Positions 8,681-17,539 of a stretch of 53,114 bases of DNA are shown piece by piece. The position numbers and the translations under genes were made by a program. This stretch comes from CAIQIA01 sp049317465 (GTDB lineage Bacteria; Cyanobacteriota; Cyanobacteriia; PCC-6307; Cyanobiaceae). Position 1 is the stretch's first letter. The number at the start of each line of letters is the position of its first letter. Location: the NCBI GenBank assembly GCA_049317465.1, contig JBMOIF010000007.1:1-53114 (forward strand). Reading direction: 5' to 3'. The notes under the pieces are model-generated. The model ran no database searches, was not told the DNA's origin, and worked only from the letters and a program-made list of their open reading frames with translations.

Positions 8681-9394
8681 ATGGCCGAGCTGCAGGACCG
8701 CATGAAGCAGGCTGTGGCCATGGCCGCCGTCGACCAGATCAGCGACGGCATGGTCCTGGGGCTCGGTTCGGGTTCGACAGCGGCGCTGATGATCCGTGAG
8801 CTGGGCGCCCGCCTGGCCGACGGTCGTCTCCGGAACATCACCGGCGTGACCACCTCCTTCCAGGGGGAGGTGATGGCGGCCGAACTGGGGATTCCCCTGT
8901 TGTCCCTCAATGCCGTGGACAGGATCGATCTGGCGATCGACGGGGCCGACGAGGTGGATCCGGCCTTCCAGCTGATCAAGGGAGGCGGAGCCTGCCACGT
9001 GCAGGAGAAGCTGGTGGCCTGCCGCGCCGAACGCTTTGTGGTCGTCGTCGATTCCACCAAGCTGGTCTCCCGCCTCAATCTCGGCTTCCTCTTGCCGGTC
9101 GAGGTGCTGCCCGGTGCCTGGCGGCAGGTCAGCGGTCAGCTGGCTGAGCTCGACGGCACCAGCACGTTGCGCATGGCCGTTCGCAAGGCCGGTCCTGTCG
9201 TGACCGACCAGGGCAACCTGGTACTAGATGTCCGTTTCGAGGGTGGCATCGTCGACCCCAGGGATCTGGAGTCCCGCATCAACAACCTGCCCGGGGTGCT
9301 CGAGAACGGCCTCTTCGTCGATCTTGCCGATCAGGTGCTGGTGGGCGAGATCGTCGATGGTGAGCCTCGGGTGCGGGATCTTCCCCGGGCCTGA
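8681..9394 (+). CDS. rpiA: Ribose-5-phosphate isomerase A
   Basis: Interconverts ribose 5-phosphate and ribulose 5-phosphate in the Calvin cycle and pentose phosphate pathway; cytosolic. 237 residues, normal for RpiA. Visible motifs are the phosphate-binding GSGST (29-33), DGADEVD (87-93) and KGGGA (100-104), followed by the catalytic glutamate of QEK (E109). It is convergent with hisD, with stop codons 2 bases apart. Confidence 0.97.
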   Translation: MAELQDRMKQAVAMAAVDQISDGMVLGLGSGSTAALMIRELGARLADGRLRNITGVTTSFQGEVMAAELGIPLLSLNAVDRIDLAIDGADEVDPAFQLIKGGGACHVQEKLVACRAERFVVVVDSTKLVSRLNLGFLLPVEVLPGAWRQVSGQLAELDGTSTLRMAVRKAGPVVTDQGNLVLDVRFEGGIVDPRDLESRINNLPGVLENGLFVDLADQVLVGEIVDGEPRVRDLPRA

Positions 9395-9396
9395 TC

Positions 9397-10716
9397 TCAC
9401 CGGTCGTCCGGGGAGGTCAGGCGCAGCCGGACCGACTCGGCGTGGCTGTGCAGCCCTTCGCTGGCGGCAAGGGTCACGATCGAGGGGCCGGTGGCTTCGA
9501 GGGCCCTTCGGGTGAAGCCGATCAGGCTGGTGTGGTGGAGAAATGTCTCGACACTCAGGGCACCGCTGAAGCGGGCGGTGCCGCCGGTCGGCAGGGTGTG
9601 GTTGGGTCCGGCCAGGTAGTCCCCGGCCGCCTCGGGACTGTGGGCTCCAAGAAAAATGGCTCCCGCCTGGCGGATGCGTCCTGCCAGCGTCTCGGGGTCC
9701 TGCACCAGCAGTTCAAGATGCTCAGGCGCGAAGCGATCGGAGAGGGTGGCGGCCCGCTCAAGGCTCTCGCAGAGGACCACCAGTCCCCAGTCCCTCAAGG
9801 AGGTCTCCGTGAGGGCGCGGCGGGGGTGGTCGGCCAGCTGCCGTTCCACCGCTGTCGGCACTGCCTGGGCGAGCCGTGCGCTGGTGGTGATCAGAATGGC
9901 CGCAGCGAGGGGATCGTGCTCGGCCTGGGCCAGCAGGTCAGCGGCGACCAGTTCGGCGTCGGCGCCATCGTCGGCGATCACCAGCACCTCACTGGGCCCG
10001 GCCAGGGAATCGATGCCGACCCTGCCGTAGACAGCCTTCTTGGCCAAGGTCACATAGAGGTTCCCCGGTCCGGTGATCACATCGACCCTGGGGATGGACG
10101 CCGTGCCCCAGGCCAGGGCCGCAATGGCCTGGGCCCCGCCGACCCGGTAGATCTCCTCGACGCCGGCCACCCGGGCTGCGGCCAGCACCGTGGGATTCAC
10201 CGACCCCTCCGGCCCCGGCGGTGTCGTCATCACCAGGCGCTCCACCCCGGCGACCCGTGCCGGCACGGCATTCATCAGCACGGTGCTCGGATAGGCCGCT
10301 CGTCCGCCGGGCACGTAGAGCCCGGCCCGTTCCACCGGTCGCCAGCGGCGACCCAGCCGTTCGCCAAAGGCTCCCTCCAGGGTCAGATCCTTGGGGATCT
10401 GCAGCCGATGAAAGGCGGCGATCCGCTCATGGGCCAGCTCCAGGGCCGCCTGCAGCGGCGCCGGTGTCCGATGCCAGGCCTGTTCGATGGCCTCGGCGCT
10501 CACACGCAGATCGTCAAGGCGCACGCCATCGAAGCGTTCGGTCAACCGTCGCAGGGCCCTGTCCCCGTCCTGACGCACCTCCGCAAGGATCGCCTCGACC
10601 TGACGGGCCGCTTCGGCCTGACCGTCCCCTTCCGTGCGGGCGGCGATCGCATCCAGGCGTTCCTCCGCCTGCGGCGAGTCGCCGAGCACCTTCAGCAGCA
10701 TCCGTAGGGTTCCCAC
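9397..10716 (-). CDS. hisD: Histidinol dehydrogenase
   Basis: Zinc- and NAD-dependent enzyme that carries out the last two steps of histidine synthesis, histidinol to histidine. 439 residues, full length. Conserved stretches include the NAD/zinc region GPSEVLVIADDGAD, LLAQAEHDP, the catalytic APEHLEL, and GPNHTLPTGG with the C-terminal LHSHAESVR. Single gene, divergent from rpsT across 81 bases. Confidence 0.97.
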   Translation of the reverse strand: MGTLRMLLKVLGDSPQAEERLDAIAARTEGDGQAEAARQVEAILAEVRQDGDRALRRLTERFDGVRLDDLRVSAEAIEQAWHRTPAPLQAALELAHERIAAFHRLQIPKDLTLEGAFGERLGRRWRPVERAGLYVPGGRAAYPSTVLMNAVPARVAGVERLVMTTPPGPEGSVNPTVLAAARVAGVEEIYRVGGAQAIAALAWGTASIPRVDVITGPGNLYVTLAKKAVYGRVGIDSLAGPSEVLVIADDGADAELVAADLLAQAEHDPLAAAILITTSARLAQAVPTAVERQLADHPRRALTETSLRDWGLVVLCESLERAATLSDRFAPEHLELLVQDPETLAGRIRQAGAIFLGAHSPEAAGDYLAGPNHTLPTGGTARFSGALSVETFLHHTSLIGFTRRALEATGPSIVTLAASEGLHSHAESVRLRLTSPDDR

Positions 10717-10757
10717 TGGGTTGACGCTATCGCCAGGGGATCGGCGAGGGCCTGCGT

Positions 10758-10763
10758 TAGGAT
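10758..10763 (+). promoter_or_regulatory. Possible -10 element before rpsT
   Basis: TAGGAT in the hisD-rpsT divergent space, 34 bases before the rpsT GTG. A TTGACG lies further upstream (10721-10726), but the 31-base separation is too long for a normal sigma-70 pair, so only the -10 is proposed. Confidence 0.3.
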
Positions 10764-10797
10764 TGTCGTTTGCTCACTCGGCATCGAGTCCTGATCT

Positions 10798-11109
10798 GTG
10801 GCCAACAACAAGTCCGCGCAGAAGCGCATCCTGGTGGCCGAGCGCAACCGCCTTCACAACCGCAGCTACAAGTCAGCCGTGAGGACCCTGATGAAGCGCT
10901 GCCTCACGGCATGCCAGGCCTACGGCGACAAGCCCGGGGATGACACCCGCCAGGAGGTCCACACCACCATGAGCGCTGCCTTCAGCAAGATTGACAAGGC
11001 CGTGAAGGTGGGAGTGCTGCACCGCAACAATGGCGCCCATCAGAAGTCCAGGCTGAGCGCCGCCGTGCGTCGGGTGATTGAGCCGACCGCCGTCACCCCC
11101 GGGGCCTGA
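10798..11109 (+). CDS. rpsT: 30S ribosomal protein S20
   Basis: 103-residue basic protein that binds 16S rRNA in the body of the small subunit. It begins MANNKSAQKR (start codon GTG) and continues with NRLHNRSYKSAVRTLMK, the typical S20 N-terminal helix, and a second helix around VGVLHRNNGAHQKSRLS. It is slightly longer than the E. coli protein, as usual in cyanobacteria. It is upstream of tatD and rpoB, a gene order familiar from cyanobacterial genomes. Confidence 0.97.
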   Translation: MANNKSAQKRILVAERNRLHNRSYKSAVRTLMKRCLTACQAYGDKPGDDTRQEVHTTMSAAFSKIDKAVKVGVLHRNNGAHQKSRLSAAVRRVIEPTAVTPGA

Positions 11110-11159
11110 CCCATCAGACTGTCGTCAACTCTCTTCCAGGTGACTGCGGTCCCGCTGCC

Positions 11160-11969
11160 ATGGCTCTCCAGGCGCCCCTTCTGATCGACAGTCACTGCCA
11201 CCTGGTCTTCCGGCAGTTCGAGGATGACCTCGATGTGGTCGCTTCCCGCTGGCGGGAGGCCGGGGTCCGACTGCTGCTGCATGCCTGCGTCGAGCCAGGC
11301 GAGATTCCCGCCATCCGCGCCCTCGCCGATCGCTATCCCGAACTCCGTTATTCGGTGGGTGTCCACCCCCTCGACACGGGGCACTGGCACCCGGACACAC
11401 CAGCCGTGTTGCGGGAGGCGGTCATGGCTGATGACCGTGTCGTCGCCATCGGCGAACTCGGCCTTGACCTTTACCGCGCCCGCAACCTGGACGAGCAGCT
11501 TGCCCAGTTGGTGCCGCAGCTGGACCTCGCCGAAGAGGTGGACCTCCCTGTGATCATTCACTGCCGCGATGCGGCGGTTCCGATGCTGGAACTGCTCCGG
11601 AGTCGCCGCCGTGAGGGTCGCCGACTCAGGGGCGTGATGCATTGCTGGAGTGGGACGCCTGAAGAGATGGAGGGCTTCCTGGAGCTCGGGCTCTTCATCA
11701 GCTTCAGCGGCAACGTGACCTATCCCTCAGCCCACGACACCCATGCCTGCGCCCGACTGGTGCCGGGCGACCGTTTCCTTGTGGAGACGGACTGCCCATT
11801 CCTGGCACCCGTGCCACGGCGGGGGAAGCGCAACGAACCGTCTCTGGTGCGGCTGGTGGCAGAGCGGGTGGCAGAGCTGCGTCAGGAGTCCCTTGAGGCT
11901 GTGGGCCTGGCCAGCACCGCCAACGCCGCAGCCTTGTTCAGGTTCCAGCTTCAGGATCAAGAACCTTGA
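11160..11969 (+). CDS. tatD: TatD-family metal-dependent hydrolase/DNase
   Basis: 269 residues with a TIM-barrel amidohydrolase fold. All metal-site residues are present: HCH at 12-14, E99 (GELGLD), H134 (IIHCRD), H161 (HCWSG) and D211 (ETDCPFLAP). Members act as 3'-5' DNA exonucleases or in quality control, but in vivo roles vary. Start is ATG, 50 bases after rpsT. The stop codon TGA is embedded in the TTGACA of the likely rpoB promoter. Confidence 0.93.
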   Translation: MALQAPLLIDSHCHLVFRQFEDDLDVVASRWREAGVRLLLHACVEPGEIPAIRALADRYPELRYSVGVHPLDTGHWHPDTPAVLREAVMADDRVVAIGELGLDLYRARNLDEQLAQLVPQLDLAEEVDLPVIIHCRDAAVPMLELLRSRRREGRRLRGVMHCWSGTPEEMEGFLELGLFISFSGNVTYPSAHDTHACARLVPGDRFLVETDCPFLAPVPRRGKRNEPSLVRLVAERVAELRQESLEAVGLASTANAAALFRFQLQDQEP

Positions 11970-11994
11970 CAGGTCTCGCTGCCAGTGGTTATGG
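11966..11994 (+). promoter_or_regulatory. Sigma-70-type promoter for rpoB-rpoC1-rpoC2
   Basis: A perfect -35 TTGACA (11966-11971) is followed after 17 bases by TTATGG (11989-11994), or after 18 by TATGGT. The -35 includes the tatD stop codon. Transcription from here would give an rpoB leader of about 220 bases. This is the best promoter match I see in the window. Confidence 0.55.
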
Positions 11995-12109
11995 TCGGCT
12001 ATTGGCCTGGTGATGTCCCCTCGATGCAGCGGGAAGCGTCGTCGCCCATGATCCGTTCTCTGGCCGTTCTGGCAGGGCCCCTGCAACGGGGCTGATCCTC
12101 TGAGAACCG

Positions 12110-12144
12110 CGGACCGCTCCTCGTCCCATGCGGGGAGCGGTCCG
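12110..12144 (+). promoter_or_regulatory. Large hairpin in the rpoB leader
   Basis: Perfect 11-bp inverted repeat CGGACCGCTCC / GGAGCGGTCCG (12110-12120 with 12134-12144) with a 13-base loop, ending 77 bases before the rpoB ATG. A smaller GCCCC/GGGGC hairpin lies just upstream. No T run follows, so it is not a standard terminator. It may control rpoB translation, RNA processing or stability. Confidence 0.5.
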
Positions 12145-12221
12145 TGTCGTGGTCTGCGACCTCTGCCTCGGGCAGCTTCGCCATCACGGTCCGCCGTCCC
12201 CCAACCCCTTCAGGTCTCCGC

Positions 12222-15200
12222 ATGAGCAGCGCGATCCAGGTCGCCAAGACCGCCACCTATCTCCCCGATCTGGTGGAGGTGCAGCGGGGCAGCTTCAAGT
12301 GGTTTCTGGAAAAAGGACTGATCGAGGAGCTTGAAAGCTTCTCGCCGATCACGGATTACACCGGCAAGCTCGAGCTCCACTTCGTCGGCAGTGAATACCG
12401 ACTCAAGAGGCCCCGCCACGACGTTGAAGAGGCGAAACGTCGCGATGCGACGTTTGCTTCGCAGATGTACGTCGTGTGCAGGCTGGTCAACAAGGAGACC
12501 GGCGAGATCAAGGAGCAGGAGGTCTTCATTGGGGAACTCCCATTGATGACCGAGCGGGGAACTTTCATTATCAATGGCGCTGAACGTGTCATCGTCAACC
12601 AGATCGTCCGCAGTCCTGGCGTTTATTTCAAGGACGAGCAGGACAAGAACGGCCGTAAGACTTTTAATGCCAGCCTGATCCCCAACCGCGGTGCCTGGCT
12701 GAAGTTCGAGACAGATAAGAATGATCTCTTGCATGTTCGAGTTGACAAAACTCGCAAGATCAACGCTCACGTCATGATGCGGGCGATTGGCTTGTCAGAC
12801 AATGATGTGCTCGATAAGCTGCGTCACCCTGAGTACTATCGCAAGTCGATTGAGGCCGCTAACGAAGAGGGCATCAGCTCCGAAGATCAAGCGCTTCTTG
12901 AGCTCTACAAGAAACTTCGCCCTGGTGAACCCCCTTCCGTCAGCGGTGGTCAGCAGCTCCTGCACAGCCGCTTCTTTGACCCCAAGCGTTATGACCTCGG
13001 AAGGGTGGGACGCTACAAAATCAACAAGAAGCTCCGGCTCACGATTCCAGATTCAGTGCGGACACTCACTGCGGAGGATGTGCTGAGTACGATTGATTAT
13101 CTCATCAATCTTGAATTGGATGTTGGGGGTGCGACTCTTGATGACATTGATCACTTGGGTAATCGTCGCGTCCGGTCGGTCGGTGAGCTGCTTCAAAACC
13201 AGGTGCGGGTCGGTCTGAATCGTCTCGAGCGAATCATCAAGGAGCGAATGACGGTCGGTGAAACCGATTCGTTGACCCCAGCTCAGTTGGTAAATCCAAA
13301 ACCCCTGGTGGCTGCCATCAAGGAATTTTTTGGTTCCAGCCAGCTCAGCCAGTTCATGGATCAGACCAACCCCCTGGCTGAGCTCACCCACAAGAGACGC
13401 ATCAGTGCCCTTGGCCCCGGGGGTCTGACCCGTGAGAGGGCTGGTTTTGCGGTCCGTGATATCCATCCCTCTCACTACGGTCGGATCTGCCCGATTGAGA
13501 CTCCGGAAGGTCCCAACGCCGGTCTCATCGGTTCCCTCGCCACGCATGCTCGTGTCAATGAGTATGGATTCATTGAGACTCCCTTCTGGCGCGTTGAAAA
13601 CGGCCACGTGCTGAAATCTGGCGACCCCATTTATCTATCAGCTGATCTAGAAGATGAGTGCAGGGTCGCACCTGGTGATGTTGCCACAGATGCTGATGGT
13701 CGCATCACGTCAGACATGGTTCCGGTGCGCTATAGGCAGGACTTTGAAACCGTTCCCCCTGCGCAGGTTGACTACGTCCAACTTTCTCCTGTTCAGGTTA
13801 TTTCAGTTGCAACATCATTGATTCCTTTCCTGGAGCATGATGATGCCAACAGGGCACTCATGGGCTCTAACATGCAGCGTCAGGCAGTTCCTCTGCTGCG
13901 ACCTGAGCGGCCCTTGGTGGGAACCGGGCTTGAGCCGCAGGTTGCCAGGGACTCTGGAATGGTGCCCATCACCCGGGTCAATGGCGAAGTTGTGTTCGTC
14001 GACGCTACCCAGATCATCATTCGCGATGAAGATGGACAGGACCACTACCACTTGCTGCAAAAGTATCAGCGTTCCAACCAGGACACCTGCCTTAATCAGC
14101 GCCCAATCGTAAAGCTGGGTGACCAGGTCATTGCTGGTCAGGTTCTGGCCAATGGGTCTGCTTGCGAAGGTGGTGAAATTGCTCTGGGTCAGAACGTCCT
14201 CGTCGCTTACATGCCATGGGAGGGTTACAACTACGAGGATGCGATCCTCGTCAGCGAAAGGCTTGTTCGTGATGATCTTTATACTTCGGTTCATATTGAA
14301 AAGTATGAGATCGAGGCCAGGCAGACAAAGCTTGGGCCCGAAGAGATCACCCGAGAGATCCCCAATGTTGCCGAAGAAAGTCTCGGCAACCTCGATGAGA
14401 TGGGAATCATCCGAATCGGTGCCTTCGTTGAATCGGGCGATATTCTTGTCGGCAAGGTTACACCGAAGGGTGAGTCTGATCAGCCTCCCGAAGAGAAGCT
14501 ATTGCGAGCCATCTTCGGCGAGAAAGCCAGGGATGTCAGAGACAACTCCCTGCGAGTGCCCAACACAGAGCGTGGCCGAGTTGTCGACGTTCGTATCTAC
14601 ACCCGCGAGCAGGGAGACGAGCTACCTCCCGGGGCCAACATGGTCGTGCGCGTTTATGTGGCCCAGCGGCGCAAAATTCAGGTTGGCGACAAGATGGCCG
14701 GTCGTCACGGCAACAAAGGCATCATCAGCCGCATCCTGCCGCTGGAAGATATGCCTTATCTCCCGGATGGCACACCTGTTGACATTGTCCTGAACCCTCT
14801 GGGGGTGCCGAGCCGCATGAACGTCGGACAGGTCTTTGAGTGCCTGATGGGGTGGGCCGCTGACAATCTCAGTGCACGCTTCAAAATCGTTCCGTTCGAT
14901 GAGATGCATGGTGCTGAGAAGTCAAAGGAGACGGTTCAGCGTTATCTCGAGGAAGCCAGGTCGTTGCCAGGGAAAGAATGGGTCTATGACCCTGCCAATC
15001 CGGGCAAGATCCAACTCATTGATGGCCGCTCAGGCGAACCATTTGATCAGCCTGTGACTGTTGGTCGCGCCTACATTCTCAAACTCGTCCACCTTGTCGA
15101 TGACAAGATTCACGCCCGATCCACAGGTCCCTATTCTCTGGTGACCCAGCAACCACTCGGAGGCAAGGCCCAGCAGGGCGGTCAGCGTCTCGGGGAAATG

Positions 15201-15512
15201 GAAGTCTGGGCTCTTGAGGCCTATGGCGCCGCTTACACATTGCAAGAGCTGTTGACTGTCAAGTCCGATGACATGCAGGGTCGGAACGAGGCGTTGAACG
15301 CCATTGTTAAAGGCAAGCCGATTCCCCGTCCCGGTACACCCGAGTCGTTCAAGGTGCTGATGCGCGAGCTCCAGTCCCTTGGCTTGGATATCGCGGTCTA
15401 CACCGATGAAGGTGCCGAAGTTGACCTCATGCAAGATGTCAATCCTCGACGCAGCACTCCCAGTCGCCCGACCTACGAATCGCTCGGCGTTGCCGATTAC
15501 GACGAGGATTGA
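12222..15512 (+). CDS. rpoB: RNA polymerase beta subunit
   Basis: Catalytic core subunit of RNA polymerase, 1096 residues from the chosen ATG (MSSAIQVAKTATYLPDL), the expected cyanobacterial length. The rifampicin pocket is wild type in outline (SSQLSQFMDQTNPLAELTHK, then RRISALGPGGL). The C-terminal part has GGKAQQGGQRLGEMEVWALE. The frame is open 78 bases further upstream, but that sequence is leader and not conserved. It is first in the rpoB-rpoC1-rpoC2 operon (58 bases to rpoC1). Codon use is clearly more A/T-rich in the middle of the gene than in neighbouring genes. Confidence 0.98.
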   Translation: MSSAIQVAKTATYLPDLVEVQRGSFKWFLEKGLIEELESFSPITDYTGKLELHFVGSEYRLKRPRHDVEEAKRRDATFASQMYVVCRLVNKETGEIKEQEVFIGELPLMTERGTFIINGAERVIVNQIVRSPGVYFKDEQDKNGRKTFNASLIPNRGAWLKFETDKNDLLHVRVDKTRKINAHVMMRAIGLSDNDVLDKLRHPEYYRKSIEAANEEGISSEDQALLELYKKLRPGEPPSVSGGQQLLHSRFFDPKRYDLGRVGRYKINKKLRLTIPDSVRTLTAEDVLSTIDYLINLELDVGGATLDDIDHLGNRRVRSVGELLQNQVRVGLNRLERIIKERMTVGETDSLTPAQLVNPKPLVAAIKEFFGSSQLSQFMDQTNPLAELTHKRRISALGPGGLTRERAGFAVRDIHPSHYGRICPIETPEGPNAGLIGSLATHARVNEYGFIETPFWRVENGHVLKSGDPIYLSADLEDECRVAPGDVATDADGRITSDMVPVRYRQDFETVPPAQVDYVQLSPVQVISVATSLIPFLEHDDANRALMGSNMQRQAVPLLRPERPLVGTGLEPQVARDSGMVPITRVNGEVVFVDATQIIIRDEDGQDHYHLLQKYQRSNQDTCLNQRPIVKLGDQVIAGQVLANGSACEGGEIALGQNVLVAYMPWEGYNYEDAILVSERLVRDDLYTSVHIEKYEIEARQTKLGPEEITREIPNVAEESLGNLDEMGIIRIGAFVESGDILVGKVTPKGESDQPPEEKLLRAIFGEKARDVRDNSLRVPNTERGRVVDVRIYTREQGDELPPGANMVVRVYVAQRRKIQVGDKMAGRHGNKGIISRILPLEDMPYLPDGTPVDIVLNPLGVPSRMNVGQVFECLMGWAADNLSARFKIVPFDEMHGAEKSKETVQRYLEEARSLPGKEWVYDPANPGKIQLIDGRSGEPFDQPVTVGRAYILKLVHLVDDKIHARSTGPYSLVTQQPLGGKAQQGGQRLGEMEVWALEAYGAAYTLQELLTVKSDDMQGRNEALNAIVKGKPIPRPGTPESFKVLMRELQSLGLDIAVYTDEGAEVDLMQDVNPRRSTPSRPTYESLGVADYDED

Positions 15513-15570
15513 CTCCTCGTCTCGTTCAAGTTTGTTTCGCTGATCTTTCACCCCCGTCCGAACACAGGTC

Positions 15571-17475
15571 ATGACCAACAGCAACCTCCGAACGGAAAGC
15601 CACTTCGATTACGTCAAGATCACCCTCGCATCTCCCGACCGCATCATGCAGTGGGGACAGCGAACTCTTCCGAACGGCCAGGTGGTTGGTGAAGTCACCA
15701 AGCCTGAAACCATCAACTACCGGACACTCAAGCCGGAAATGGATGGTCTCTTCTGCGAGAAGATCTTTGGTCCTTCCAAGGACTGGGAATGCCACTGTGG
15801 TAAGTACAAACGGGTTCGTCACCGGGGAATTGTCTGTGAACGCTGCGGTGTTGAGGTGACAGAGAGTCGAGTCCGTCGCCATCGGATGGGCTTCATCAAG
15901 CTTGCAGCACCTGTTTCCCACGTCTGGTATCTCAAGGGCATCCCCAGCTATGTGGCGATTCTTCTGGATATGCCGCTGCGAGATGTGGAGCAGATTGTCT
16001 ACTTTAATTGCTACGTAGTGCTTGATGCTGGCGATCACAAGACGCTTAAGTACAAGCAGCTATTGACTGAAGACGAGTGGCTTGAGATTGAGGATGAAAT
16101 CTTTGCCGAAGACTCTGAGATTGAAAATGAGCCAGAGGTTGGTATTGGCGCTGAAGCCCTCAAGCGTCTCTTGGAGGATCTTGACCTTCAGCAGATTGCT
16201 GAAGAACTGAGAGAAGAAATCAACGGTAGCAAGGGCCAGAAGCGAGCCAAGCTGATCAAGCGTCTCAGGGTGATTGATAACTTCATCGCCACCAGCGCTC
16301 GACCCGAGTGGATGGTCTTGGATGCCATTCCTGTCATCCCACCAGATCTGCGGCCCATGGTTCAGCTTGATGGTGGCCGGTTTGCGACCAGCGATCTGAA
16401 TGATCTTTACCGCAGGGTGATCAACCGCAACAACCGTCTTGCGCGTCTTCAGGAAATCCTTGCTCCTGAAATTATCATTCGCAATGAAAAGCGGATGTTG
16501 CAGGAAGCCGTTGACGCTCTCATTGATAATGGGCGTCGCGGACGTACGGTCGTCGGGGCAAACAACAGACCTCTCAAGTCTTTAAGCGACATCATCGAGG
16601 GCAAGCAGGGGCGTTTCCGTCAGAACCTTCTGGGCAAGCGTGTTGATTATTCGGGCCGTTCCGTTATTGTCGTGGGCCCAAAGTTGAAAATGCATCAATG
16701 TGGTCTCCCGAAGGAGATGGCTATTGAGCTTTTCCAGCCCTTCGTGATTCATCGCCTGATTCGTCAGAATATTGTCAATAACATCAAAGCTGCCAAGAAG
16801 CTTATTCAGAGGGGTGATGATGAGGTCATGCAGGTTCTCCAGGAGGTGATTGATGGCCATCCGATCCTCCTGAATCGAGCCCCCACCCTTCACCGCCTGG
16901 GCATCCAGGCTTTTGAGCCCAAACTTGTTGACGGTAGGGCTATCCAGTTGCATCCGCTTGTCTGTCCCGCATTCAATGCGGACTTTGATGGAGACCAGAT
17001 GGCCGTTCACGTCCCACTGGCTCTTGAGTCACAGACTGAGGCGCGCATGTTGATGCTTGCCAGCAACAACATTCTGTCCCCCGCCACAGGCGAGCCCATC
17101 ATCACTCCCTCCCAGGACATGGTGTTGGGCGCCTATTACCTCACGGCCACCCGTCAAGAGAAGGCCCACCCTGCATTCGGCGATCGCAAGCTTACTTTTG
17201 CCAGCCTTGCCGACGTCTGCAACGCCTATGAGGAGAAGCTGCTGAAACTCCACGACTGGATCTGGGTTCGTTTCAACGGAGAAGTTGATGATGAGGATGA
17301 CTCCCGAGAGCCCCTTTCTTCTGAGGTTCTCAGCGATGGCACCTGTGTTGAGCAGTGGAAGTTCCGTCGTGATCGTTTTGACGAAGATGGCGCTCTCATC
17401 AGTCGGTTCCTGCTCACCACCACGGGTCGTGTCCTGATGAATCGCACCATTATTGATGCCGTCGCAGCACGTTGA
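15571..17475 (+). CDS. rpoC1: RNA polymerase gamma subunit (N-terminal half of beta-prime)
   Basis: 634 residues. In cyanobacteria and plastids the beta-prime subunit is split; this half carries the catalytic site. A zinc-binding site is seen at C74, C76, C89 and C92 (CHCGKYKR to CERCG), and the invariant magnesium motif NADFDGDQM places D471, D473 and D475 at the active centre. Second gene of the rpo operon, 64 bases before rpoC2. Confidence 0.98.
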   Translation: MTNSNLRTESHFDYVKITLASPDRIMQWGQRTLPNGQVVGEVTKPETINYRTLKPEMDGLFCEKIFGPSKDWECHCGKYKRVRHRGIVCERCGVEVTESRVRRHRMGFIKLAAPVSHVWYLKGIPSYVAILLDMPLRDVEQIVYFNCYVVLDAGDHKTLKYKQLLTEDEWLEIEDEIFAEDSEIENEPEVGIGAEALKRLLEDLDLQQIAEELREEINGSKGQKRAKLIKRLRVIDNFIATSARPEWMVLDAIPVIPPDLRPMVQLDGGRFATSDLNDLYRRVINRNNRLARLQEILAPEIIIRNEKRMLQEAVDALIDNGRRGRTVVGANNRPLKSLSDIIEGKQGRFRQNLLGKRVDYSGRSVIVVGPKLKMHQCGLPKEMAIELFQPFVIHRLIRQNIVNNIKAAKKLIQRGDDEVMQVLQEVIDGHPILLNRAPTLHRLGIQAFEPKLVDGRAIQLHPLVCPAFNADFDGDQMAVHVPLALESQTEARMLMLASNNILSPATGEPIITPSQDMVLGAYYLTATRQEKAHPAFGDRKLTFASLADVCNAYEEKLLKLHDWIWVRFNGEVDDEDDSREPLSSEVLSDGTCVEQWKFRRDRFDEDGALISRFLLTTTGRVLMNRTIIDAVAAR

Positions 17476-17539
17476 GCTGCATCGGGTTCATCTGCGTCTT
17501 GCCTGATTCCTCCTCACGTCGTCTTCTTCCCCACCGGTC

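Noticed and set aside
10721..10763. TTGACG plus TAGGAT as a full rpsT promoter
   Set aside because: The 31-base spacing is far outside the sigma-70 range; only the -10 is kept as a weak candidate.
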